Below are positions 15,928 through 23,989 of a DNA stretch of 64,000 nt, piece after piece. Position 1 is the stretch's first letter. Every line of letters starts with the position of its first letter. Under the pieces are notes generated by a model. The model was not told where the DNA came from. It saw nothing but the letters and a program-made list of their open reading frames with translations, and searched no databases. This DNA is from Burkholderia sp. 9120 (lineage in GTDB: Bacteria > Pseudomonadota > Gammaproteobacteria > Burkholderiales > Burkholderiaceae): assembly GCF_000745015.1 (NCBI RefSeq), contig NZ_JQNA01000002.1, positions 3,596,001 through 3,660,000 of the forward strand, given 5' to 3'. Both the position numbers and the translations under genes were made by a program.

Positions 15928-17517
15928 ATGAAGACATCCAGCATCAGCCTGGCCGCTGCGGTTTTGTCCATCGGCATGGCATTGTCGGTCGCGTCGCCTT
16001 CAACCTACGCAGCACGAGGCGACGCGCGTCTTGAATATTACGGACAAAGCATCGACACGATGATTGCCGATTTCATGCAGGAAAAGCACATTTCCGGCTT
16101 GAGCATGGCTATCGTCGAGGCGCCTTATATTCCCCGCGTCGCAGGCTATGGTGAAAGCGACACGACGAAGAAACTGCTGGCGTCTCAGGGCACACTCTGG
16201 AATATCGGGCCGATCACTCAGGGTTATACGGCAGTCGCGGTAATGCAACTGGTCGAAGCCGGCAAGATGGATCTGCACGCGCCGATCGCGACCTATGTTC
16301 AGGGCCTGCCGTCCGCGTGGTCGAAGCTCACGGTGATGCAATTGCTACAACACGCCACGGGTCTCGCCGACTATCGGCAAGTGCCGGGCTATGACGCGAC
16401 CCGTGAATATCAGCCGCAACAGCTTCTTGATCTGGTGAAAGACAACAAGCTGGCATTCAAGCCAGGGACCGCCGTGGCGCAAAGCGCGACGAATTTTCTG
16501 CTGCTGGGCATGGCAATCGAAACGGCTAGCGGCATGAGCTATCACGACTTCATTTGGAACGGTCAGATCAAGCCGTTGAATCTGACGCACACCATGTTCA
16601 TTGAAGACTTTCCCGCGCATGCCGCGATCGATCCGGTCGAGAAGACCGGAATGCGCCACCACCTGTTCACCACCGACGGCCACTATATCAATCCCGTCGA
16701 ACCGTCCGCCGGTTATCGGCTGGTCGACGGAAAGCTGACGGATGCGCCGCCCGCGACCTCGTCGAGCTCGTTTGCGTTCGGTTCGTTGTGGGCCTCGGCG
16801 GAGGATGTCAGCACCTGGGATATCGCACTGGCCGGCAACGAGGTGATCAAGGAGGCGGCCCATCGCGAGCTCGTCTACAAGCCGACCCGCCTCGACAACG
16901 GCACGGTTGTGCCGGCCATGGCCGGCTGGCAGTTCACGAGGCATAAAGGCTTCATGGATATCAAGGGCAATGCGCCGGGCTATAGCGCTTACCTGAGCCG
17001 CTTCACCGATCCTGACGAACTGGTTTGCGTGACGCTGCTCGCGAATACCGAAGGCGTCGATCTGACGGATCTCGCGCGACGCATCGCGTCGGCCTATGAC
17101 GCCCGTTTGGGCTCGGGTAACGATCCCGCGCAAACCTCCACGTATGAAAGTGTATTCGGCGTGAAGGACACGGTGGCACGCCTTGAAAAGAACATCAAAG
17201 CGGCGAATGGCCAGATCTTCGCGCACTTCGATCATCAGATGAACGCGCAGCAGGTGGGACTCACCATGCGCCCGACCGAAGTCATCGTGTTCGGCAATCC
17301 GGCAGCCGGCACCCGGCTGATGCAGGAACAACCGGGTATCGCCAGTGAATTGCCGTTGCGTGTCGCGGTGTGGGAAGACGAGCGCGGCAGAACGTGGGTG
17401 AGCTATACCAACTTCGACCGGCTCGCGGAACGTTACGGCATTCACGACGCCAAGACTATCGCTGCCATGAAAGCCGGCGTTGCCGAACTCGTGCGCAAGT
17501 CGAGTAGCGCGTATTGA
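15928..17517 (+). CDS. Secreted beta-lactamase/serine-hydrolase fold protein lacking catalytic residues
   Basis: 529 residues with a Sec signal peptide (1-29, 'STYAA|RGD'). The fold is that of class C beta-lactamase / D-alanyl-D-alanine esterase family proteins: 'HISGLSMAIVE', 'TAVAVMQLVEAGKMDLHAPI', 'LLQHATGLADY' and 'SGMSYHDFIW' are all in order. The catalytic motifs are changed, however. The SxxK position (95-98) reads PITQ, the YxN position (185-187) reads QSA, and the H/K-T-G position near the C-lobe reads IKGN (345-348). An extra C-terminal domain of about 150 residues follows. It is probably a periplasmic non-enzymatic binding protein, or an enzyme with another mechanism. It sits just upstream of a Tat-type DsrE-like gene. 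Confidence 0.85.
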   Translation: MKTSSISLAAAVLSIGMALSVASPSTYAARGDARLEYYGQSIDTMIADFMQEKHISGLSMAIVEAPYIPRVAGYGESDTTKKLLASQGTLWNIGPITQGYTAVAVMQLVEAGKMDLHAPIATYVQGLPSAWSKLTVMQLLQHATGLADYRQVPGYDATREYQPQQLLDLVKDNKLAFKPGTAVAQSATNFLLLGMAIETASGMSYHDFIWNGQIKPLNLTHTMFIEDFPAHAAIDPVEKTGMRHHLFTTDGHYINPVEPSAGYRLVDGKLTDAPPATSSSSFAFGSLWASAEDVSTWDIALAGNEVIKEAAHRELVYKPTRLDNGTVVPAMAGWQFTRHKGFMDIKGNAPGYSAYLSRFTDPDELVCVTLLANTEGVDLTDLARRIASAYDARLGSGNDPAQTSTYESVFGVKDTVARLEKNIKAANGQIFAHFDHQMNAQQVGLTMRPTEVIVFGNPAAGTRLMQEQPGIASELPLRVAVWEDERGRTWVSYTNFDRLAERYGIHDAKTIAAMKAGVAELVRKSSSAY

Positions 17518-17606
17518 ACCGAACGGTTTGTCTGGCGTGTGCACGGCGCCGCCAGCAAAACACCGTCAGACAGACACACAAATAAATACCAATCATGAGG
17601 TTTGAC

Positions 17607-18416
17607 ATGTCGACTACTCTGCAAGGCTCAAAACGCCGCGACGTTCTTCGAACAATGGGTTTCGCCGCGCTCTCCGTCGCCGCGCTTCTGCCGCAACGGC
17701 GCGCAGAAGCGAAGGAAGCGCACGACATCGAGATGACGTCGGATCTGAATGGCGCGACGACGCTCGCGCAACTCGGCAAGCGCCTCGCCGCCGTACCGCG
17801 TCGCCGTAATTTCGAGTCCGTGCCATTCATGCTCACGGATCGCCAGTACTGGGATTACGACGCCGCCGAGCAGTTGTTGCGGTATCGGCACAAAGCCCGT
17901 CAGGTCTGGGAAAACACGGATCTCGCCGGGCCATGGCCTGGACTGATGCGTGAGGCGATGAACGGGCAGGTCTTTGCCAACGGCGATGCGGATTTTCTGG
18001 CGGTTTCCGCAACTCACGGTCTTGCGCACCTGGCGCTGTTCGCGCAACCGATGTGGGACAAGTACAACCTCGCCGCGCTCGCGGGGCCGAAGTTCGCCAC
18101 GAACACGCTGATCGTCGAAAAAGCAGGGGCTTCGCGATCGGACAGCACGGAAGACGTGGCCGGGTTTTACGGGCCGGCGAATAACAACGTGACTTCGCTG
18201 CAGCGTCGTGGGGCGGTCTTTATCGCCTGTCACGATTCCATTCACGCCATCTCGCGTGCGGTTCAGAGTTCGGCGGGGCGGCCTGCGGCATCGGCCGATA
18301 AAATTGCCGCGGATCTGACTAACAACCTGATTCCGGATGCCGTGCTGGTCCCGAGCGTGGTGTCGTTTATGGTCGACCTCCAAAGCCGGGGCTTCACCTA
18401 TTCGAAAGGCGGTTGA
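17607..18416 (+). CDS. Tat-exported DsrE-like protein of unknown function
   Basis: 269 residues from ATG 17607, which has GAGG about 7 nt upstream; an in-frame ATG 17595 is an alternative. The N-terminus carries a twin-arginine signal 'SKRRDVLRTMGFAAL' (about 8-22) ending near 'AEAKEA'. The C-terminal half has the alternating strand-helix pattern of DsrE/F-like domains: 'GAVFIACHDSIHAISRAV' with a conserved-position Cys, then 'IPDAVLVPSVVSFMVDLQSRGFTY'. Tat transport suggests folding or cofactor loading in the cytoplasm before export. It lies 89 bp after the serine-hydrolase-like gene on the same strand, so the two may act together in the periplasm. The DsrE call is by pattern only. Confidence 0.7.
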   Translation: MSTTLQGSKRRDVLRTMGFAALSVAALLPQRRAEAKEAHDIEMTSDLNGATTLAQLGKRLAAVPRRRNFESVPFMLTDRQYWDYDAAEQLLRYRHKARQVWENTDLAGPWPGLMREAMNGQVFANGDADFLAVSATHGLAHLALFAQPMWDKYNLAALAGPKFATNTLIVEKAGASRSDSTEDVAGFYGPANNNVTSLQRRGAVFIACHDSIHAISRAVQSSAGRPAASADKIAADLTNNLIPDAVLVPSVVSFMVDLQSRGFTYSKGG

Positions 18417-18446
18417 GTGTTTTGGTAGGCGGTAGATGGGACCGAT

Positions 18447-18463
18447 GGAGCGCGGCGCGCTCC
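18447..18463 (+). terminator. Short hairpin after DsrE-like gene
   Basis: GGAGCGC (18447-18453) and GCGCTCC (18457-18463) form a 7-bp stem with a 3-nt loop. A T/G-rich run with the repeat TTGTTGTTCG twice follows near 18474-18493. It may end the two-gene unit. Confidence 0.35.
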
Positions 18464-18561
18464 GTCGTCTATGTTGTTGTTCGTTGTTGTTCGTCGCCGC
18501 TCGCACGCAGCGACTCTTTCTCAACAGGCTACAGCGCGCGTAGTGGACAGGGCGGCCTGAA

Positions 18562-19254
18562 TCAAGCCTGACTGCGAGGAAGCGCTTCGCTCTTCACGCC
18601 AGGTTCGACACCCAACGTTTGCACCTTGCGAACCAGATCGGCCACCGAGCGGGCCGCCATCTTCCGCATGGCCTGTCCGCGGTGCATCTTCACCGTGACT
18701 TCGCTGACACTCATTTCCGAAGCGATCTGTTTATTGAGCAGGCCGGCAAGGACGAAACTCACCACTTCGCGCTCGCGTGGCGTGAGCGAATCATAAGACG
18801 CGCGCAACGACAGCACGGATTGCTCGGCCACCATTCTCCCGCGGTCTTTCTCCAGCGCGTTCGACACGGCGTCGAGCATGTCCTGATCGCGAAACGGTTT
18901 CGCGAGGAAATCCTGCGCGCCGGCTTTCATGGCTTTGACGGTCATGGCAATGTCGCCGTAGCCGGTCAGGAAGATGACCGGCATGCGCAGATTGCGGCTC
19001 GCCATTGCGTCCTGAAACTGCAGTCCGTTCTCGCCGCGTAAGCGGACGTCGAGAATCAGGCAACTCGGCATGGCCTGTTTCGAATAATCGAGAAATTCTT
19101 GCGACGACGCGAACGTCTCGACCGACAGTCCCACTGAGCGCAGCAGGCCGACCAACGCCCGCCGCACGGATTCGTCGTCGTCGACGACATAGACGATCGA
19201 TGTCTCCATAGTTGGGTTGGATTTGTTCGCGGCGGGATGTCGCTGGGGAATCAT
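18562..19254 (-). CDS. FixJ/NarL-type response regulator
   Basis: 230 residues. The receiver domain spans about 18-130, with acidic pocket 'VDDDES' (24-29), phospho-acceptor Asp69 in 'LILDVRL', Thr97 ('FLTGYGD') and Lys119 ('LAKPF'). A LuxR-type HTH follows, starting 'LTPREREVVSFVLAGLLNKQIA' (about 155-176). 'MSVSEVTVKMHRG' is the recognition helix and is typical of FixJ-like regulators. Start ATG 19254 has AGGAG 9 nt upstream; an inner ATG at 19209 without a ribosome site is possible. No cognate kinase adjoins; the large histidine kinase at 23986 is the nearest candidate. It is divergent from a second receiver gene. Confidence 0.9.
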   Translation of the reverse strand: MIPQRHPAANKSNPTMETSIVYVVDDDESVRRALVGLLRSVGLSVETFASSQEFLDYSKQAMPSCLILDVRLRGENGLQFQDAMASRNLRMPVIFLTGYGDIAMTVKAMKAGAQDFLAKPFRDQDMLDAVSNALEKDRGRMVAEQSVLSLRASYDSLTPREREVVSFVLAGLLNKQIASEMSVSEVTVKMHRGQAMRKMAARSVADLVRKVQTLGVEPGVKSEALPRSQA

Positions 19255-19717
19255 CTGGAGTGCTCCTTCGTCCTTCAGTGCAACGCACTGGCTTGCTTGA
19301 CCGGACCGGCAGTCGGCGCGCGCCTGGTTGATTGTTATTAGGCTTGATTGACTGATTCAGCCGATTCTCACGGCGCGCAGCGGATCGAATTGCGGGGGCT
19401 ATACGTTGCGCTGGGCCATTTTAGGCCAGCTTGACCATGCCGCGCCAGCGTCGCGCCATGCTTTCGAAACGTAAGCGGCAGGAAGCTGTGAGTCGGCGTG
19501 GCGGCCGGGCAATCAGCGCGTGCCACTATCCCTTGGTCTAGGGGTGTTCGACACGCCGCCCCGGTGTCGACCGGCGTTGCGCGATGCCGGCGGGAAAAAG
19601 CGGGTGGCGTCCCATACTTTAGTATGCTTTTCGTCAGGCAACGCAGTGGATAGGCTCAGGTTGTGCCCGCGTCCAGTGCCGTCCCGGCCTCGACAGGCAT
19701 TCTCTATTGAGCACCGA
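19255..19717. promoter_or_regulatory. Divergent regulatory region between two receiver genes
   Basis: 463 bp with no convincing gene. It contains the dyad CATACT-TT-AGTATG (19613-19626), about 92 bp before the plus-strand receiver start, and a CCCT-TGGTCT-AGGG arrangement (19530-19543). Either could be a response-regulator site. The short frames here lack ribosome sites. Confidence 0.4.
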
Positions 19718-20095
19718 TTGCGCACCGAACCCATCAAGATTGTCGCCGTCGTGGAAGATGACGAGGCCATCAGGAACGCCACGGCCGGTCTCGTCCGTTC
19801 GCTCGGATGGAGCGTGCGCCTGTTCGATTCGGCCAGTGCGTTTCTGCAGTCGTCCGGCATCGCGGAAACGGACTGTCTGATTTCGGACGTGCGGATGCCG
19901 ACCATGTCCGGCATCGAAATGCACAACCGGCTCGTGCAGGCCGGCTACTCGCTGACCACCATTTTCATCACGGCGTTCTCCACGCCGGCGCTCAACGCCA
20001 AGCTTCAGGAGCCGGGCGTGGTGGCCATTCTGGAAAAACCGATCGACGCCGCCGCGATGGCCGATTGCCTCACGCGCGCGTTAGGCTTGCCTTGA
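19718..20095 (+). CDS. Single-domain response regulator (receiver only)
   Basis: About 125 residues, all receiver domain: 'VVEDDEAIR' (11-19), phospho-acceptor Asp57 in 'LISDVRMPTMSG', Thr85 ('FITAFS') and Lys107 ('LEKPID'). There is no output domain. The sequence is closest in pattern to the FixJ/TodT receiver group. The start is uncertain: no ATG lies near the conserved beginning. TTG 19718 has a GAG about 9 nt upstream and gives the expected N-terminus; GTG 19646 would add 24 residues of non-conserved sequence. It may act as a phosphate sink or diffusible partner for the neighbouring regulator or the large histidine kinase downstream. Confidence 0.75.
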   Translation: MRTEPIKIVAVVEDDEAIRNATAGLVRSLGWSVRLFDSASAFLQSSGIAETDCLISDVRMPTMSGIEMHNRLVQAGYSLTTIFITAFSTPALNAKLQEPGVVAILEKPIDAAAMADCLTRALGLP

Positions 20096-20200
20096 GTTCG
20101 GCGCGCGCGCCGCGCCGATCGTTTGAGACGAATGAGCAGGTTTTTGAGTCGTTCGAGTCTTCGCGCGGCTCAACGGTCCGTCTATGCTGAGGTTGAATCA

Positions 20201-20216
20201 AGGGCACGCATGCCCT
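20201..20216. promoter_or_regulatory. Small dyad upstream of cytochrome P450 gene
   Basis: AGGGCA (20201-20206) and TGCCCT (20211-20216) form a perfect dyad with a 4-nt centre, 33 bp before the P450 start. It could be an operator or the terminator of the preceding receiver gene. Confidence 0.3.
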
Positions 20217-20248
20217 AAGACAACTCACCACCACGACCGGATTGAACG

Positions 20249-21472
20249 ATGAACTTCCACGATTTTGCGTCGCCAGCATTTTTCGAAAATCCCTATCCGT
20301 TCTACGAAAAGATACGACGCGCCGGCGCGATCGTGCCCGTCGGTCCGAATGCGGTCGTCACGGGCCGGGCCTCCGTGATCGAAGCGCTGCTGCGTCACCG
20401 CGCCATGGGCAAAACCTACCTGCAGAGCGTGATTGCGCGATACGGTGAAAGCGCGCCGTCGCAGCCCGTGTTCAAGGCGTTGAGCCGCACGTTCCTGTTG
20501 CTGAATCCGCCTGTGCATACCTCGTTGCGCGCCAATCTGATGCAGGCTTTCAACGCCCGCCAGGTGGACACGTTGCGGGACATTGTCGAGTCGACGGCGA
20601 GCCGCCTCGCTGAACGTCTGGCCGCACAACCGGAGTTCGATGTGATGCGCGACTACGCGCCGCCGCTGCCGGTGGAAATCATTTGCCGCCTGCTCGATAT
20701 TCCGCGCGAGCACGGTGAGAACCTCGGGGCCGATGCCAGCCGGCTGGTCGCGGCCTTCGACCTGGCGCCGCTGAACGACGCCGCACTCGCGCAAGCGAAC
20801 CAGGCCGCGTTGTCGCTGGAGGCGTACTTCCGGATTGTGGTCGCGCAAAGACGAACCACGCCGGGAGACGACATTGTTTCGTCGCTGCTGAGCGTTGCGG
20901 AAGGCGGCGTGCCGCTGACCGACGACGAAGTCATTTCCAACGTGATCCTGCTGTTCATCGCCGGGCATGAGACCACCTCGAACATGATCGGCAATGCGCT
21001 GATCTCGCTGCATCGTCATCCGGAAAAACTCGCGGAGCTGAAGCGAGAGCCGGCGCTCATGCCGAAGGCGGTATTGGAATGCATGCGTTACGACAGTTCG
21101 GTGCACATGGTGGTGCGTACCGCGCTGGAAGAGGTGGTGGTGGATGAGGTGACGCTGGCGCCGGGAACGATCGTTTTCATGCTGATCGGCGCGGCCAATC
21201 GCGATCCCGACTTATATGTGCAGCCCGATCAGATCGACTTCGAGCGCGCCGAAAACACGCGGTTTCTGTCGTTTGGGGCGGGCATTCACTACTGCCTTGG
21301 CGCGCGCGTCGCGTTGCTGGAAATCGAGGTCGCGTTGAAGACGTTGTTCCGCTATTTCCCCGATCTGCAAATCGTCGAACCCGATCGTCTGCAATGGCAC
21401 CAGCACAATAACCTGCGCGGCGTGCATTCGCTGACTGCACGCACCTCTGCTCGCACAGTTGCGGTTCGTTAA
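20249..21472 (+). CDS. Cytochrome P450
   Basis: 407-residue soluble bacterial P450. The I-helix oxygen-activation motif 'AGHETTS' is at 238-244. The K-helix ExxR is 'ECMR' (277-280), followed by the meander. The heme loop 'FGAGIHYCLG' ends at 351, with heme-ligand Cys349. Length and sequence style resemble the CYP107-type group. The enzyme would hydroxylate or epoxidise a hydrophobic substrate using electrons from a ferredoxin system that is not encoded nearby. It is followed, after 204 bp, by a quinone oxidoreductase-like dehydrogenase and an orphan solute-binding protein on the same strand, which could form a catabolic unit. All key residues are present; the substrate is unknown. Confidence 0.95.
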   Translation: MNFHDFASPAFFENPYPFYEKIRRAGAIVPVGPNAVVTGRASVIEALLRHRAMGKTYLQSVIARYGESAPSQPVFKALSRTFLLLNPPVHTSLRANLMQAFNARQVDTLRDIVESTASRLAERLAAQPEFDVMRDYAPPLPVEIICRLLDIPREHGENLGADASRLVAAFDLAPLNDAALAQANQAALSLEAYFRIVVAQRRTTPGDDIVSSLLSVAEGGVPLTDDEVISNVILLFIAGHETTSNMIGNALISLHRHPEKLAELKREPALMPKAVLECMRYDSSVHMVVRTALEEVVVDEVTLAPGTIVFMLIGAANRDPDLYVQPDQIDFERAENTRFLSFGAGIHYCLGARVALLEIEVALKTLFRYFPDLQIVEPDRLQWHQHNNLRGVHSLTARTSARTVAVR

Positions 21473-21676
21473 TCCAGATGAATTGAGCCATGGCGATATG
21501 GACCAAGGTATGGGACGACATGACCTATGGCCACTTGTTCGCTCAACCCAGGCCCACTAATCTGGAACCGTTGTAGCGTCGCCGATTGTTCATGACATGA
21601 CATGACGCTTCGTTACGCCGCCATCGCGCGCTCTCCAATCTCTTTACGACCAGCCGGTCACTCAAAGGACGTCATC

Positions 21677-22663
21677 ATGTCCATGCAAGCTCTTGTACTC
21701 AACCGTTATAACGGACCACTCGAACTCACCACCCTCGTGCGCCCCGAACCGGCGCGAGGCGAGGTGCTGATTCGCATCGCGGCCAGCGGATTGAACCCGC
21801 TCGACACGAAGATCCGTGCCGGTAGCGCGGCCCATGCGAAGCATCCGCTGCCTCTCGTGCTCGGTATCGATATGGCGGGCGTCGTGGAATCGGTCGGTGC
21901 TGGCGTGAGCGCGTTCAAGCCGGGTGACGAGGTGTATGGAATGACCGGCGGCGTAGGCGGCATTCAAGGGTCGCTCGCGCAGTACGCCGCGGTCGACGCC
22001 GAGCTGTTGGCACTCAAACCATCCAGTCTGTCGATGCGCGAAGCCGCCGCGCTGCCCCTCGCTTTTATTACGTCTTACTCGGGCATTGTCGATCGTGCCC
22101 ATCTGCAGCCCGGTCAAACGGTGCTGGTGCAAGGCGGCGCGGGCGGTGTGGGTCATGTCTCGGTGCAACTCGCGCGGGCGCTCGGCGCGAAGGTGTTCGC
22201 CACGGCGAGCGCCGGCAACCAGGCCGTGCTCGCGCAGTTTGGCGCGACGCCGATCGATTACGCGACGCAGACGGTTGAACAGTACGTTGGCTCGTGTACG
22301 GAAGGCGCGGGCTTCGATCTGGTGGTCGACACCGTGGGCGGCCCGACGCTCGACGCGTCGTTCGCCGCCGTGAAGCACTTTGGCCATGTGGTGAGCGCGC
22401 TCGGCTGGGGCACCCATGCGCTTGCACCGCTATCGTTCCGCGAAGCGACGTACTCCGGTGTTTTCACGTTGCACGCGCTGTTGAGCGGCACAGGCCGTGC
22501 ACACCACGGCGAGATGATGCGCGAAGCCACACGGCTCGCGCAGACCGGCAAACTGGTTCCGCGCGTCGATCCACGCCGCTTCGATCTGAGTTCCGCCGAG
22601 CAGGCTTACGAGGCGCTCATCGACGGCACGGCGCAAGGTAAGATCGTGGTGGATATCGCGTGA
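21677..22663 (+). CDS. NADPH:quinone oxidoreductase-like medium-chain dehydrogenase (zinc-less)
   Basis: 328 residues. ATG 21677 was chosen because AAAGGA is about 8 nt upstream and the family starts 'M.ALVL..Y.GPLEL'. The GroES-like N-terminal domain has 'PLVLGIDMAGVVESVGAGV' (about 62-80). The nucleotide-binding motif is 'VLVQGGAGGVGHVSVQLARALGA' (about 147-169). There are no structural-zinc Cys clusters, which fits the quinone oxidoreductase / enoyl reductase branch of the MDR superfamily. It reduces quinones or conjugated enones with NADPH. A short GCCAA/TTGGC hairpin follows the stop (22672-22685). The surrounding P450 and binding-protein genes suggest a role in processing an imported small molecule. 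Confidence 0.9.
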   Translation: MSMQALVLNRYNGPLELTTLVRPEPARGEVLIRIAASGLNPLDTKIRAGSAAHAKHPLPLVLGIDMAGVVESVGAGVSAFKPGDEVYGMTGGVGGIQGSLAQYAAVDAELLALKPSSLSMREAAALPLAFITSYSGIVDRAHLQPGQTVLVQGGAGGVGHVSVQLARALGAKVFATASAGNQAVLAQFGATPIDYATQTVEQYVGSCTEGAGFDLVVDTVGGPTLDASFAAVKHFGHVVSALGWGTHALAPLSFREATYSGVFTLHALLSGTGRAHHGEMMREATRLAQTGKLVPRVDPRRFDLSSAEQAYEALIDGTAQGKIVVDIA

Positions 22664-22735
22664 AACGGTGCGCCAACTCGTTGGCCTGTCGCAGGACCGC
22701 GTAACTTCTCAATTAGAAAAAAGGAGGCGGGACAG

Positions 22736-23989
22736 ATGCCATTCAAGATGCCGTTCAAGGCGCGAGTTGGTCAGATCGTTTTATTCAGCGGCGCGGCCGC
22801 CGCATTGCTTGGCCCCGGCCATGTCGTTGCGCAGCCGCTTCGTTTGTCGGACGGGATCGTCAAGATTGGCGTGTTGACCGACCTGTCCGGGGTTTATTCG
22901 GCGGTGGGCGGGCAGGGCGCCGTCGAAGCCGTGAGAATGGCGGCGGACGATTTCATGAAGGCCAATCCTGGCATCAAGGTCGAAGTCATTTACGCGGATC
23001 ATCAGAACAAGGCGGATATCGCGGCGAGCAAAGCACGCGAATGGTTCGATACGCAACAGGTCGACATGATTACCGATCTGGCTTCCTCGGGTGCGGGCCT
23101 TGCCGTGGTCGACGTCGCCAACCAGAAAAACCGCATTGCGATTGCCACCGGGCCGTCCACCTCGGATCTGACGGGGATGAAGTGCACGCCGGTTAGCGTG
23201 CATTACGTCTACGACACTTACGCGCTGGCTCACGGCGCGGGAGACGCGATGGCAAAACGCGGCGCCGATAGCTGGTACTTTATCGCGGCCGACTACGCGT
23301 TCGGCGCGGCACTCGTCAAAGACACGACCGAAGCCATCAAGGGGGACGGCGGCAAGGTGCTCGGCACCGTGCGCGCGCCGCTCGACACGGCTGATTTTTC
23401 GTCGTACATGCTGCAGGCGCAGTCGTCCGGCGCCAAGGTGATCGGGCTCGCGAACGCGGGCGGCGATTTCGTCAATGCAGTGAAAAGCGCGAACGAATTC
23501 GGCATTACCCGATCCGGCAAACAGCAGATTGCGGGCTTGCTGGTGTTCCTGTCCGACATTCACGCGCTTGGCCTGCAAACCGCGCAAGGCCTCCAGTTCG
23601 CCACCGGTTTCTACTGGGATCGGAATGACGCGTCCCGCAAGTGGTCGAAGCGCTTTTACGACAAGATGAAAGTCATGCCGACCCAGGTCCAGGCCGGCGA
23701 CTATTCATCGACCCTGCACTATCTGGAGGCCGTCAAGGCGGCGGGCACGGACGACACGGCCGCCGTGATGAAGAAAATGAAGGAACTGCCGATCAACGAC
23801 TTCTTTGCCACGAATGGCCGGATTCGCGAAGACGGTCGGATGGTGCACGACATGTATCTGGTGCAGGTGAAGAGCCCGGCGCAGTCCCACTATCCGTGGG
23901 ATTACTACAGCATCAAAGCGGTGATACCCGCCGACCAGGCGTTCCGGCCGCTCGCCGAAAGCACCTGCCCACTCGTCAAAAAACCCTAG
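22736..23989 (+). CDS. Periplasmic solute-binding protein, branched-chain amino acid type, orphan
   Basis: 417 residues with an AGGAGG ribosome site and a signal peptide (about 1-32, '...GHVVAQP'). The mature protein is a type I periplasmic binding fold: 'IKIGVLTDLSGVYS..GGQGAVEAVRMAADDF' in pattern, then 'VDMITDLASSGAGLAVVDVA' and 'DSWYFIAADYAFGAALVKD'. Proteins of this class bind amino acids, urea or aromatic acids. No permease or ATPase genes flank it, so it must work with a distant transporter or as a receptor. It ends in a 4-nt overlap with the stop of the opposing large kinase gene. Confidence 0.9.
   Translation: MPFKMPFKARVGQIVLFSGAAAALLGPGHVVAQPLRLSDGIVKIGVLTDLSGVYSAVGGQGAVEAVRMAADDFMKANPGIKVEVIYADHQNKADIAASKAREWFDTQQVDMITDLASSGAGLAVVDVANQKNRIAIATGPSTSDLTGMKCTPVSVHYVYDTYALAHGAGDAMAKRGADSWYFIAADYAFGAALVKDTTEAIKGDGGKVLGTVRAPLDTADFSSYMLQAQSSGAKVIGLANAGGDFVNAVKSANEFGITRSGKQQIAGLLVFLSDIHALGLQTAQGLQFATGFYWDRNDASRKWSKRFYDKMKVMPTQVQAGDYSSTLHYLEAVKAAGTDDTAAVMKKMKELPINDFFATNGRIREDGRMVHDMYLVQVKSPAQSHYPWDYYSIKAVIPADQAFRPLAESTCPLVKKP

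Noticed and set aside
18474..18493. TTGTTGTTCG repeated twice
   Set aside because: Short low-complexity repeat beside a weak hairpin; no CRISPR-like spacing and no further copies.
14693..19543. Shared 9-mer CCCTAGACC at 14693-14701 and its complement at 19535-19543
   Set aside because: A 9-bp match in 64 kb is expected by chance about once, and the surrounding sequence does not agree.
21591..21606. CATGACATGACATGAC tandem repeat upstream of the MDR reductase
   Set aside because: Only three 5-bp units, no dyad; likely a slippage micro-repeat.
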